Below, one piece after another: positions 55,488 to 63,978 of a DNA stretch of 64,000 nucleotides. A program made the translations under genes and the position numbers. A model generated the notes under the pieces. That model saw nothing but the letters and a program-made list of their open reading frames with translations. It did not search any database and had not been told where the DNA came from. Source of the DNA: Nocardia pseudobrasiliensis NBRC 108224 (lineage in GTDB: Bacteria > Actinomycetota > Actinomycetes > Mycobacteriales > Mycobacteriaceae); NCBI RefSeq assembly GCF_001613105.1, contig NZ_BDBS01000016.1, positions 1 to 64,000 on the forward strand. The letters run 5' to 3'. Within the stretch, counting starts at the first letter, position 1; each line of letters opens with the position of its first letter.

Positions 55488-56128
55488 GTTACGACCAGGT
55501 TCTGCTGCCCTCCGGCGTCGCGTCGACACCCGCCGAGGTGGACGCGTATCTGACCGGCCAGCTGGGCCTGCCCGAGGCGGAGCCGGTGGCGGCCGTCGCG
55601 GCCGAGCTCAACCGCCGCAACGACGCCCTACCCGAACAGGACGCCTTCCTGGCCGACGCGCCGGTGGGCGGTATGGATACCGGTGCGGTGCTGCATGTTT
55701 CGAGCGATTACGACGCCATCGGACATCTGCGCGCCCTGCTGTTCGAACTCGCCACCCCGCGCGGCTACGCCGTCTACGATCCGCAGCTGGCCTGGCTGAT
55801 CGATCCGGCCGGGCACATCCCGCTCGCGGTCACCCACGGCGGGGCGGGGGAATTCCCGTATCTCACCCGCCCCCTGCTCGACCTGTGGATTCCGGCCCTC
55901 GACGCGCCGAATCCCTATCTGATCGCCGAACGCGAACCGCACCACTACATCCAGACCTACCGCGACGACGCGGGCCGCTACACCGTCGAATACCGCGACG
56001 GCTCCCCCGACCGCCACTTCGGCACGTATACCGCGGACGCGAACGTGGTGGCCGAGCTGATCTGGGACTGGGCCACCGGCGATCGCGCCCGCTTCGACGC
56101 ACAGGACTGGCAACCGGTCGAATTCTGA
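55484..56128 (+). CDS. Hypothetical protein
   Basis: A 214-residue acidic cytosolic protein with no motif I can name. Aromatic-rich strands (AVYDPQLAWLID, HHYIQTYRDDAGRYTVEYRDG) and a C-terminal LIWDWATGD give an alpha/beta look similar to SUKH/immunity-type proteins, but this is only an impression. It is coupled to the 62-residue Cys-rich protein by a GTGA overlap, which suggests joint action. Confidence 0.72.
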   Translation: MSYDQVLLPSGVASTPAEVDAYLTGQLGLPEAEPVAAVAAELNRRNDALPEQDAFLADAPVGGMDTGAVLHVSSDYDAIGHLRALLFELATPRGYAVYDPQLAWLIDPAGHIPLAVTHGGAGEFPYLTRPLLDLWIPALDAPNPYLIAEREPHHYIQTYRDDAGRYTVEYRDGSPDRHFGTYTADANVVAELIWDWATGDRARFDAQDWQPVEF

Positions 56129-56131
56129 TCG

Positions 56132-56749
56132 CTACTGATCGGTGACGGCCAGCCGACCGGCCAGGGCGAGGAAGGACGCGCCGAATACGCGGCGCGTCCA
56201 GATGGTGATGGCCGGACGGTCGATGACGTGGGTGCGGACCGCCGCCGCGAACGCGCCGTAGGCGGCGAACACCACGAAGGTGACGGCCATGAAGACCCCG
56301 CTCAGTTCCAGCATGCGCGCCATGGCGTTCGGCTCGGTGGTGCTGACGAACTGCGGCAGGAACGCGAAGAAGAAGATGGTCAACTTCGGATTGAGCACAT
56401 TCACCAGAATCGCGGAGACGATCACCCGCAGCGATGACGGAGCGGCGCCGGGCTTTTCGTCCTCGACAGCGAGACTTCCCTTGTCGCGGAACGTGGCCCA
56501 CGCCATATAGAGCAGATAGGCCACGCCCAGATACTTCAATGTCTGGAACGCGACGGCACTCGTATTCAACAGTGCCGCAAGGCCGGTGACGGCGGCGATC
56601 ATATGCGGCACGATGCCCAGTGTGCAGCCGAAGGCGGCGACGAGACTGGCCCGCGTGCCTCGATTCAGTCCGGCCGCCAGGGTGTACAGCGCGCCGGTGC
56701 CGGGAGTGGCGACGATGACCAGGGTTGTCAGCAGAAACGCGAGGCTCAT
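56132..56749 (-). CDS. LysE/RhtB-family amino-acid exporter
   Basis: A 205-residue membrane protein with six hydrophobic segments. The N-terminal VIVATPGTGALYTLAAGLNRG and the loop LNPKLTIFFFAFLPQFV are family signatures. It would export an amino acid or homoserine lactone by proton exchange. It stands alone between a hypothetical gene and recR. Confidence 0.92.
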   Translation of the reverse strand: MSLAFLLTTLVIVATPGTGALYTLAAGLNRGTRASLVAAFGCTLGIVPHMIAAVTGLAALLNTSAVAFQTLKYLGVAYLLYMAWATFRDKGSLAVEDEKPGAAPSSLRVIVSAILVNVLNPKLTIFFFAFLPQFVSTTEPNAMARMLELSGVFMAVTFVVFAAYGAFAAAVRTHVIDRPAITIWTRRVFGASFLALAGRLAVTDQ

Positions 56750-56802
56750 CAGGCGGAGAGTAACCGCTTCCGCGAGCCGAGCCCAGCCCTATTTCTCCCG
56801 GC

Positions 56803-57411
56803 TCAGAGAACCCGCCGCCCCGAGAGGGCCCGGCCCAGCGTCAACTCGTCGGCGAACTCCAGATCGCCACCCATGGGCAGACCCGAGGCCAGGCGGGTCA
56901 CCGACAGCCCCGGGAAGTCGCGCAGCATTCGAACCAGATAGGTGGCCGTGGCCTCGCCCTCGGTATTGGGATCGGTGGCGATGATGACCTCGGTCACGTC
57001 CACGCCATCGACCTGATTTCCGATGCGCGCCAGCAACTCCCGAATGCGCAACTGATCGGGGCCCACGCCCGACAGCGGATCCAGCGCACCGCCGAGCACG
57101 TGATAGCGCCCGCGGAATTCGCGGGTGCGCTCGATGGCCTGCACATCCTTGGGTTCCTCGACGACGCAGATCATGGTGCGATCACGTCGCGGGTCCGCGC
57201 AGATACGGCACAGCTCACCATCGGAGACCGTGCCGCAGACCGCGCAGAACCGCACCCCGTCGCGCACCTTCTGCAGCGCCGACTGGAGCCGATCGATCTC
57301 GGGCGGCTCCACCGACAGCAGATGAAAGGCGATGCGCTGGGCGCTTTTCGGACCGACGCCGGGCAGCTTGCCCAATTCGTCGATCAGATCCTGAACCGGA
57401 CCCTCGTACAA
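56803..57411 (-). CDS. recR: Recombination protein RecR
   Basis: A 202-residue RecR acting with RecO in gap repair by loading RecA. Helix-hairpin-helix ([16 protein letters not shown]), the zinc finger [17 protein letters not shown] and the Toprim segment [14 protein letters not shown] are intact. It begins with TTG, preceded by CGGAG, 12 bp after ybaB; the pair is conserved across bacteria. Confidence 0.97.
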   Translation of the reverse strand: MYEGPVQDLIDELGKLPGVGPKSAQRIAFHLLSVEPPEIDRLQSALQKVRDGVRFCAVCGTVSDGELCRICADPRRDRTMICVVEEPKDVQAIERTREFRGRYHVLGGALDPLSGVGPDQLRIRELLARIGNQVDGVDVTEVIIATDPNTEGEATATYLVRMLRDFPGLSVTRLASGLPMGGDLEFADELTLGRALSGRRVL

Positions 57412-57423
57412 ATGCTCCGTCCT

Positions 57424-57759
57424 CTATCCGAGACCCGGCAGGCCGGGGATGCCGCCGCCACCGGCCAGCGGGCCGAACTTCTCCGCGGCCAGCTCCTGCG
57501 CCTTGGTCATCGCATTGTTGAGCGCGCCGACGATCAGATCCTGCAGCGTCTCCACATCCTCGGGATCGACGACCTTCGGATCGATCTGCAGCGAGAGCAC
57601 CTCACCGGTGGCACGGATGGTCACCTTCACCAGGCCGCCGCCCGCTTCACCCGGCACCTCGGCGGCCGCGATCTGCTCCTGCGCCTCGAGCACCGCCTGC
57701 TGCATCTGCTGGGCCTGCTGGAGCAACGCTCCCATGTCGAAATCTCCACCTGGCTGCAC
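57424..57759 (-). CDS. ybaB: YbaB/EbfC nucleoid-associated protein
   Basis: A 111-residue DNA-binding protein: [38 protein letters not shown] and the acidic [17 protein letters not shown] are typical. The C-terminus is Gly/Pro-rich. It forms an operon with recR. GTG start with GAGG 7 nt upstream. Confidence 0.95.
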   Translation of the reverse strand: MQPGGDFDMGALLQQAQQMQQAVLEAQEQIAAAEVPGEAGGGLVKVTIRATGEVLSLQIDPKVVDPEDVETLQDLIVGALNNAMTKAQELAAEKFGPLAGGGGIPGLPGLG

Positions 57760-57885
57760 GGCCTGTCCTCTCTCGGGGGAAGTGGTTACGTACCAGCGTA
57801 GTCACGGTTGGGTCTACCACCCTATCGGCCCGGTCATAGCGACCTACCATCAAAAGCGGGTCGGGCGATCCCGGTGGAGGCAGTA

Positions 57886-58470
57886 ATGCGTGTAGACCGT
57901 GACCTTTTCCGTAAATCCCTGCTGCGCCTGGTAGCGCCCGCCGGTCTGGCGACGCTGCTCGCCGTGGCGCCCGCGGCGATCCAAACACCAACCGCCAGAG
58001 CCGATGTCGATCACGGGGGCGGCTGTGTGATCTACGACTACAACCCCGCCGCGACGGTCGACTCGCTGCGCGGCAGATGCACACCGGAACAACAGGATCA
58101 GATCTTCCGCAACTCACCCCGCGGCAGCGTGCCCACCGGCGTGACCAACGGATGGGTGACGCGCCCGCCGATCGTGCAGGCGATCGCGCCACCGTTCTGG
58201 ATCGGCAAGAACTTCTACACCGGCCCGAACGGCGGCCGCCTGATGAACCGCGTCACCGCCGCGGGCATCGAGGGCTTCCCCGCCAATGTCTACGTCGCCC
58301 CGTCCCGCATGGACGGCCGCCCGGCCTGGGCCTTCGACTACGCCCCCTCGATCCTGTCCCCGATCTGGGACGAGGTCCGCGAAATCGCCCCGGGCGTCTG
58401 GTTCGGCTACTCCTACTGGCGCGGCGTCCTGCAAACCCCACAGCTGCTGACCTTCGTACTCACCCGCTAG
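57886..58470 (+). CDS. Secreted hypothetical protein
   Basis: A 194-residue protein with a signal peptide (RKSLLRLVAPAGLATLLAVAPAAIQTPTARA). The mature part has two Cys (GGGCVIYDYNPA and LRGRCTPEQQ) that could form a disulphide, and many aromatic residues (PPFWIGKNFYTGPNGG, IAPGVWFGYSYWRG). No known family is recognised; the size and layout resemble exported actinobacterial proteins. GGTGGAGG precedes the ATG. Confidence 0.75.
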   Translation: MRVDRDLFRKSLLRLVAPAGLATLLAVAPAAIQTPTARADVDHGGGCVIYDYNPAATVDSLRGRCTPEQQDQIFRNSPRGSVPTGVTNGWVTRPPIVQAIAPPFWIGKNFYTGPNGGRLMNRVTAAGIEGFPANVYVAPSRMDGRPAWAFDYAPSILSPIWDEVREIAPGVWFGYSYWRGVLQTPQLLTFVLTR

Positions 58471-58480
58471 GCCACGTCGC

Positions 58481-58511
58481 TTGACCCTCCCATTACCGGA
58501 GGGTGTTTTCT
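58481..58511 (+). promoter_or_regulatory. MerR-type promoter/operator
   Basis: ACCCTCC (58484-58490) and GGAGGGT (58498-58504) form a perfect dyad between a TTGACC -35 (58481-58486) and a TTTTCT -10-like box (58506-58511), 19 bp apart. This over-long spacing with the operator in the spacer is the hallmark of MerR activation. The start codon follows 7 nt later. Confidence 0.65.
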
Positions 58512-58518
58512 CGATGGC

Positions 58519-59331
58519 ATGACCGCGACAGTCTCCATCGGTGAGTTCGCTCGGCTCACATGTCTGAGCGTGAAGACCCTGCGGTACTACCACGAGGTCG
58601 AGCTACTGGCCCCCGCGGCGGTGGATCCGGTCTCGGGGTACCGGCGCTATGGGACGGACCAGGTCGCGCAGGCGCATCTCATTCGCCGCCTCCGCGAACT
58701 GGATATGCCGCTGCCCGAGATCAGGGCGGTACTGGCCGCACCCGATCAGGCCGCCCGCGATGCCGCGCTGCGCGGACATCTGGAACGGATGGAGCAGCAG
58801 CTGCTGCGCACCCGCGACATCGTCGCGTCGCTGCGGGCGCTACTGCTACCCGCCGCTCCCATCCAGGTCGAATACCGTTCCGTCCTGGCCTTTTCCGCCC
58901 TGGCCTTACGCACGCGGGTGGCCCGGGTGGACTGCGGCGAATGGTGCGGGACCGCGTTTCCGTCGCTGTACGGCACGCTCGGTGCGCGAGGCATCGTCCC
59001 CGCCGGACCGGGCGGGGCCACCTATTCGACCGAATTCTTCGAAGACGATATCGGCGAGGTCGTGGCGTACGTCCCGATCACCCCTGCCGACCGGACCGCC
59101 TTCGATTCCGACGCGGTGACCGAACTCCCGGCCCGCCGCTTCGCCATCGCCGTACACACGGGCCCGTTCGACGATTTCGATCGCACCTACGGTGCGCTGG
59201 GAAGCCATGTGGCCGAACACGATTCGGCCCTGTTCGAACCGATCCGCGAGACCTACCTCGTCAGTCCGGCCGAATCCGGTGACGAGACCACCTACCGCAC
59301 CGAGGTCTGCTGGCCGATCGGCCGGCTCTAG
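58519..59331 (+). CDS. MerR-family regulator with GyrI-like effector domain
   Basis: A 270-residue protein: an N-terminal MerR winged helix (SIGEFARLTCLSVKTLRYYHEVELLAPAAVDPVSGYRRYG), a coiled-coil linker (LERMEQQLLRTRDIVASLRALL) and a C-terminal GyrI/BmrR-like ligand domain. It should respond to a hydrophobic ligand. It lies 16 bp before a VOC protein gene, which may be its target. Confidence 0.93.
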   Translation: MTATVSIGEFARLTCLSVKTLRYYHEVELLAPAAVDPVSGYRRYGTDQVAQAHLIRRLRELDMPLPEIRAVLAAPDQAARDAALRGHLERMEQQLLRTRDIVASLRALLLPAAPIQVEYRSVLAFSALALRTRVARVDCGEWCGTAFPSLYGTLGARGIVPAGPGGATYSTEFFEDDIGEVVAYVPITPADRTAFDSDAVTELPARRFAIAVHTGPFDDFDRTYGALGSHVAEHDSALFEPIRETYLVSPAESGDETTYRTEVCWPIGRL

Positions 59332-59347
59332 AAAGGCAAGGAAGACA

Positions 59348-59695
59348 ATGGCACTCACCCTCAGCAACATCACCTTCGACTGCGACAACGCGACCGTACT
59401 GGCCGAATTCTGGTCCCAGCTGCTGGACAGGCCCGTCGATCCCGACGGCAATCAGTACTTCGCCACCATCGGCCGCGGCGGCCCCGCGCCCACACTCATG
59501 TTCATCGCGGTGCCGGACAAGACCCCGGGCAAGAATGTCGTCCATCTCGATCTGTCCGCCCCCGACTGGCACGAACAGATCGAGCGGGCGATCGCCCTGG
59601 GCGCCGAGCGGATCGGCGATTTCGACGAATACGGCCTGCGGTGGGCCACCCTCGCCGATCCGGAGGGCAATCTGTTCGATATCGCCCAGGGTTAG
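59348..59695 (+). CDS. VOC-family protein (glyoxalase/bleomycin-resistance fold)
   Basis: A 115-residue VOC fold: LSNITFDCDNATVLAEFWSQLLDRPVD, ending LRWATLADPEGNLFDIAQG. It may bind a drug or act as a small lyase/isomerase; no catalytic metal set is decisive. AAGGAAGA precedes the ATG. It is in an operon with the MerR regulator. Confidence 0.9.
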   Translation: MALTLSNITFDCDNATVLAEFWSQLLDRPVDPDGNQYFATIGRGGPAPTLMFIAVPDKTPGKNVVHLDLSAPDWHEQIERAIALGAERIGDFDEYGLRWATLADPEGNLFDIAQG

Positions 59696-59705
59696 GAGAT
59701 ACGGC

Positions 59706-60140
59706 TCAGGAGAGCTCGCCCTTCAACTTCTCGAGCATCTCGGCCTGAATCTTCTTCAGCCCCAACGGCGCGAAGATGCCCTCGAAGAATCCGGCCACGC
59801 CGCCCGCGCCCTTCCAGCTGGTGCGCACCGTCACCAGCGCGCCGGTGCCCGACGGCGTAACCGTCCAAGTCGTCACCATCGTCGAATTCGAATCCCGTTC
59901 GGTAACCATCGAATCCGAGACCGACACCACCGCGTGCACGTTGCGGGACCGCTTCTGGGTGGCCTGCAGCGTCCACTCGGCGACCGTACCCGCCCCCTTG
60001 CCACCCTCGAGCACCTTGTAATCGTGATAGTTCGAGGTGAGGATGCGCGGCCGCACGGTCTCGTAATCGGCGATCGCCTCGAGCGCGCGCTGCGAATCCG
60101 CCGGAACGACGACCGAACTGGAGGCGTTGACCTGTCCCAC
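59706..60140 (-). CDS. SRPBCC-family protein (Rv3718c-like)
   Basis: A 144-residue START-like protein (NASSSVVVPADSQRALEAIADYETVRPRIL; ending LKKIQAEMLEKLKGEL). GTG at 60140 is chosen as AAGGAG lies 6 nt upstream; GTG at 60173 is the outer limit. The position next to ybaB and the FAD/methyltransferase pair matches M. tuberculosis Rv3718c as I recall. Lipid binding is inferred. Confidence 0.87.
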   Translation of the reverse strand: MGQVNASSSVVVPADSQRALEAIADYETVRPRILTSNYHDYKVLEGGKGAGTVAEWTLQATQKRSRNVHAVVSVSDSMVTERDSNSTMVTTWTVTPSGTGALVTVRTSWKGAGGVAGFFEGIFAPLGLKKIQAEMLEKLKGELS

Positions 60141-60254
60141 TGTGAGCTCCTTGGTTGAATCGGCGCTGTCCACCTACCCTGCCGCCGGGCTATGCTACGC
60201 CGCGATCTCGGGGAGTCGGATCACCAGCGTCGCCGGAATCACACGGGGGGATCG

Positions 60255-60755
60255 ATGAGCCGGGAATGGACCATCACGCCGGAACTCCCCCATTCGCCCA
60301 CCGCCCGAACCCTGTGGCGCGCCTACTACACCGAGGTCAGCGATCGCTGGTATCTGCTGTACGAGGGGCGGCGCACCGATCCGGACGAACTCGAACGCGA
60401 GGTGGCGGCCGATCCCGGCACGGATTTCGTTCCGCCGGACGGCTTGTTGCTCATCGCGCGCCGCGCGGGCCAGGTCGGCGGAATGGCCGGGGTGCGACTG
60501 CTCGACGCGGATACCGCGGAATTGAAGCGGTTGTTCGTCATCGAGGCGATGCGACGCCGCGGTGGCGCGGCCCTGCTGGTGGCCGCCGCCGAGGAGGCGG
60601 CACGCGAATTGGGAGCGCGTCGCATGGTGCTCGATACCCGCACCGATCTGGTCGAGGCGCGGACGCTGTACACCCGCCTGGGTTATACCGAGATCGAGTC
60701 CTACAACCGGAGCCCCTACTCGCAACACTGGTTCGGCAAGCGACTGGCCGAGTAG
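60255..60755 (+). CDS. GNAT-family N-acetyltransferase
   Basis: A 166-residue acetyltransferase. The acetyl-CoA loop is LKRLFVIEAMRRRGGAALLVAAAEEAA (R-R-x-G-G-A variant) and the C-terminal motif is LYTRLGYTEIESYN. Substrate unknown. It is divergent from the SRPBCC gene with 114 bp between. Confidence 0.9.
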   Translation: MSREWTITPELPHSPTARTLWRAYYTEVSDRWYLLYEGRRTDPDELEREVAADPGTDFVPPDGLLLIARRAGQVGGMAGVRLLDADTAELKRLFVIEAMRRRGGAALLVAAAEEAARELGARRMVLDTRTDLVEARTLYTRLGYTEIESYNRSPYSQHWFGKRLAE

Positions 60756-61051
60756 CCCGAATAACCTTTCAGCAAAATCCCGCACGCGCATATTCCCATG
60801 CGGAAGGTGACAACACTCCCAAAACCCCGGCCGGGTGCATGTACCCGACACACGGTCGGTCCTGCGCCGTTTCCACAGGTGTGGCACGGCCGTCTCGTTC
60901 CGACCGAAAACGTCGACTTGACCTGGAGATTCATCTCCGGGTGAGAGAAGCTGCCGGGCTATCGGAACGCTATGCAACATATGGGTGAAGAATCCGGCCC
61001 GTAGGCACCCTCACGGTGGCCCCCGCAAACGGTGCGAGATAGCGTCAGGGG
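60756..61051 (+). other. 296-bp intergenic region before the FAD/methyltransferase operon
   Basis: No gene is supported. A TAGCGT -10-like box (61040-61045) lies 6 nt upstream of the GTG at 61052, which suggests a leaderless promoter. A short GGAG/CTCC hairpin lies at 60925-60938. A structured leader upstream of the -10 box cannot be recognised. Confidence 0.5.
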
Positions 61052-62485
61052 GTGGCAGTGAGTCTGTTGGGGAAGGCCGGACGCGCACCGGCCGCACACG
61101 AATCAGGTTTTGCCGCGCACCGGGCGGGGGTGGACCGACTGTTGGCCAGCTATCGCGCGATTCCGCGCGAGGCCAATGTCCGGCTGGCCAAGAAGACCTC
61201 GAATCTGTTCCGCGCCCGCGCGAAGAACACCGCGCCGGGCCTGGACGTCTCGGGCCTGACGAAGGTCATCGCGGTGGATCCGCAGGCCAAGACCGCCGAT
61301 GTCGCGGGGATGACCACCTATGAGGATCTGGTCGCCGCGACACTGCCGTACGGGCTCGCCCCGCTGGTGGTGCCGCAGCTGAAGACCATCACCCTCGGCG
61401 GCGCCGTCACCGGCCTCGGAATCGAGTCGTCCTCGTTCCGCAACGGCCTGCCGCACGAATCGGTCCTGGAGATCGACGTGCTGACCGGTGCGGGCGAGAT
61501 CATCACCGCCACCCGCGACGGTGAGCACGCGGACCTGCTCCGCGGCTTCCCCAATTCCTATGGCACGCTCGGCTATTCGACGCGGCTGAAGATCGAGCTG
61601 GAATCGGTGCCGCCCTATGTGGCGCTGCGACATGTGCGATTCCACGATCTGGGCGAACTCGAGACCGCGATGGCGCGGATCATCGCCGACCGCTCCCACG
61701 CGGGTGAACGGGTCGACTATCTCGACGGTGTCGTATTCACCGCCGAGGAGAGCTATCTGATCCTGGGTCGTCAGACCGATGAGCCCGGCCCGGTCAGCGA
61801 CTACACCGGAATGGACGTCTACTACCGGTCCATTCAGCACGATTCGCCCGAACCCAAGCGCGACCGGCTGACGATTCACGACTATCTGTGGCGCTGGGAC
61901 ACCGACTGGTTCTGGTGCTCACGGGCTTTCGGTACGCAGAATCCGAAGATCCGCCGATTCTGGCCGAAACCGTATCGGCGCTCCAGCTTCTATTGGAAGC
62001 TCATCGCGCTGGATCACAAGTACGATATCGCCGACCGGATCGAGGCCCGCAAGGGTAATCCGCCGCGCGAACGAGTGGTGCAGGACATCGAGGTGCCCCT
62101 CGAACGCACCGCGGATTTCCTGCGCTGGTTCCTGCGCGAGATCCCGATCGAACCGCTGTGGCTGTGCCCGCTGCGACTGCGCGACGACAGTACCGAACGC
62201 CCCTGGCCGCTGTATCCGCTGGAACCCGGCCGCACCTACGTGAATGTCGGTTTCTGGTCGGCGGTTCCGACCGTAGCCGGCCAACCGGAGGGCGCGGCCA
62301 ACCGCGCCATCGAACGCAAGGTCAGCGAGCTGGACGGCCACAAATCGCTGTACTCCGATGCGTACTACGACGAGGATGAATTCGCCCGGCTCTACGGCGG
62401 CGACGTCTATCCCGAACTGAAGAAACGATACGACCCCGATCATCGTTTGCTGGATTTGTATTCGAAGGCGGTGCAACGCAAGTGA
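61052..62485 (+). CDS. FAD-binding oxidoreductase (PCMH type), Rv3719/TmsA-like
   Basis: A 477-residue flavoprotein. The FAD-binding domain contains TLGGAVTGLGIESSSFRNGLPHESVLEIDVLTG and FPNSYGTLGY; the C-terminal part resembles the DWARF1/alkyl-DHAP family. Together with the next methyltransferase it resembles the pair that makes 10-methyl fatty acids (TmsA/B-type), in which the flavoprotein reduces a methylene intermediate. GTGA overlap with the next gene. The leaderless start follows a TAGCGT box. Confidence 0.88.
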   Translation: MAVSLLGKAGRAPAAHESGFAAHRAGVDRLLASYRAIPREANVRLAKKTSNLFRARAKNTAPGLDVSGLTKVIAVDPQAKTADVAGMTTYEDLVAATLPYGLAPLVVPQLKTITLGGAVTGLGIESSSFRNGLPHESVLEIDVLTGAGEIITATRDGEHADLLRGFPNSYGTLGYSTRLKIELESVPPYVALRHVRFHDLGELETAMARIIADRSHAGERVDYLDGVVFTAEESYLILGRQTDEPGPVSDYTGMDVYYRSIQHDSPEPKRDRLTIHDYLWRWDTDWFWCSRAFGTQNPKIRRFWPKPYRRSSFYWKLIALDHKYDIADRIEARKGNPPRERVVQDIEVPLERTADFLRWFLREIPIEPLWLCPLRLRDDSTERPWPLYPLEPGRTYVNVGFWSAVPTVAGQPEGAANRAIERKVSELDGHKSLYSDAYYDEDEFARLYGGDVYPELKKRYDPDHRLLDLYSKAVQRK

Positions 62486-63798
62486 CCACGTTCAAGGATC
62501 GCTCCGACGTATTCGCGGAGCTGGGAACCAAACTCAGCATTGCCGAGATCTTCGAGACGCTCGTCGACGGCGAGGTGCCGATTCGATTCTCCGCCTACGA
62601 CGGCTCGAGCACCGGCCCGGAGGACTCGAAGTTCAAGCTGGACATCAAGACTCCGCGCGGCATCAACTACATCGCCACCGCACCGGGCGATCTCGGCATG
62701 GCCCGGGCCTACATCTCCGGCGATATGACCGCCGAGGGGGTGCACCCCGGTGACCCCTACGACATTCTGAAGGCGATGAGCGATCTGAAGTTCCATCGCC
62801 CCTCGGCGCTGGCGCTGGTCACCATCGCGCGCTCGCTCGGCTGGGAGGCGCTCAAGCCGATCGCGCCGCCGCCGCAGGAGACGCTGCCGCGCTGGCGTCG
62901 CATTGCCTTGGAGGGCCTGCGGCATTCCAAGGCCCGCGACGCCGAGGCGATCCACCACCACTACGACGTCTCCAACACCTTCTACGAGTACGTCCTCGGT
63001 CCGTCGATGACCTACACCTGTGCCTGTTACGAGGACGAGGACTGGACCCTCGAGCAGGCGCAGGAGAACAAGTACCGCTTGGTCTTCGACAAGCTCAATC
63101 TGAAGGCGGGCGACCGGCTGCTCGATATCGGTTCCGGCTGGGGCGGCATGGTGCGCTACGCGGCCCGGCGCGGGGTCAAGGTGATCGGCGCGACGCTGTC
63201 GAAGGAACAGGCCGAGTGGGGCCAGGCCAAGATCGAGGAGGAGGGTCTGGCCGAGCTGGCCGAGCTACGGCACTCCGACTACCGCGATGTCCCCGAATCC
63301 GGCTTCGACGCGGTGTCCTCGATCGGTCTGACCGAGCACATCGGAGTGCACAACTACCCCTTCTACTTCGGCTTCATCCAGAGCAAGCTGCGCGACGGCG
63401 GCCTGTTCCTCAACCACACCATCACCCGCCCGGACAACACCCGCACCACCAAGGCCGGTGACTTCATCGACCGCTACGTGTTCCCAGACGGCGAGCTGAT
63501 CGGTTCGGGCCGAATCATTTCCGACATCCAGAACGTCGGCCTCGAGGTCGTCCACGAGGAGAACCTGCGCCCGCACTACGCCCTGACCCTGCACGAGTGG
63601 TGCAAGAACCTGGTCGCCAACTGGGATGCCTGCGTCGAGGAGGTCGGCGAGGGCACGGCCAAGGTCTGGGGCCTGTACATGGCCGGCTGCCGACTCGGAT
63701 TCCAGCGCAACGTCGTTCAGCTCCACCAGGTCCTAGGCATGCGCCTGGGCCCGAACGAGGAGTGGACGGTCCCGCTGCGCCCCTGGTGGAAGGCCTGA
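62482..63798 (+). CDS. Cyclopropane-fatty-acyl-phospholipid synthase family methyltransferase (Rv3720/TmsB-like)
   Basis: A 438-residue SAM enzyme. The N-terminal domain is followed by EAIHHHYDVSNTFYEYVLGPSMTYTCACY, the SAM motif LLDIGSGWGGMVRYAARRG and SIGLTEHIG, with a lipid-binding C-terminal part. It would add methylene/methyl to an unsaturated acyl chain. It is co-translated with the flavoprotein. In M. tuberculosis the equivalent pair lies before dnaZX; here an initiator tRNA follows. Confidence 0.9.
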   Translation: MTTFKDRSDVFAELGTKLSIAEIFETLVDGEVPIRFSAYDGSSTGPEDSKFKLDIKTPRGINYIATAPGDLGMARAYISGDMTAEGVHPGDPYDILKAMSDLKFHRPSALALVTIARSLGWEALKPIAPPPQETLPRWRRIALEGLRHSKARDAEAIHHHYDVSNTFYEYVLGPSMTYTCACYEDEDWTLEQAQENKYRLVFDKLNLKAGDRLLDIGSGWGGMVRYAARRGVKVIGATLSKEQAEWGQAKIEEEGLAELAELRHSDYRDVPESGFDAVSSIGLTEHIGVHNYPFYFGFIQSKLRDGGLFLNHTITRPDNTRTTKAGDFIDRYVFPDGELIGSGRIISDIQNVGLEVVHEENLRPHYALTLHEWCKNLVANWDACVEEVGEGTAKVWGLYMAGCRLGFQRNVVQLHQVLGMRLGPNEEWTVPLRPWWKA

Positions 63799-63862
63799 GC
63801 CACAACAAAACCGACCCCGCGTCGAGACCCCTTTTCACGACCCCGTAGAGTGGTCCGTACGA

Positions 63863-63936
63863 CGCGGGGTGGAGCAGCTCGGTAGCTCGCTGGGCTCATA
63901 ACCCAGAGGTCGCAGGTTCAAATCCTGTCCCCGCTA
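63863..63936 (+). tRNA. Initiator tRNA-Met (CAT)
   Basis: 74 nt with cloverleaf complete: acceptor CGCGGGG, D arm with GAGCAGCTCGGTAGCTC, anticodon stem CTGGG/CCCAG around CTCATAA, T arm CAGGTTCAAATCCTG, 3' CCCCGCT-A. Three G-C pairs in the anticodon stem and the unpaired first base of the acceptor mark it as the initiator. CCA is not encoded. Confidence 0.95.
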
Positions 63937-63942
63937 CTAGGA

Positions 63943-63978
63943 AAGGCCGTCCTGACCAACAGGTTTCAGGACGGCCTT
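63943..63978 (+). terminator. Terminator after the initiator tRNA
   Basis: AAGGCCGTCCTGA (63943-63955) pairs perfectly with TCAGGACGGCCTT (63966-63978) around a 10-nt loop, beginning 7 nt after the tRNA. Confidence 0.8.
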
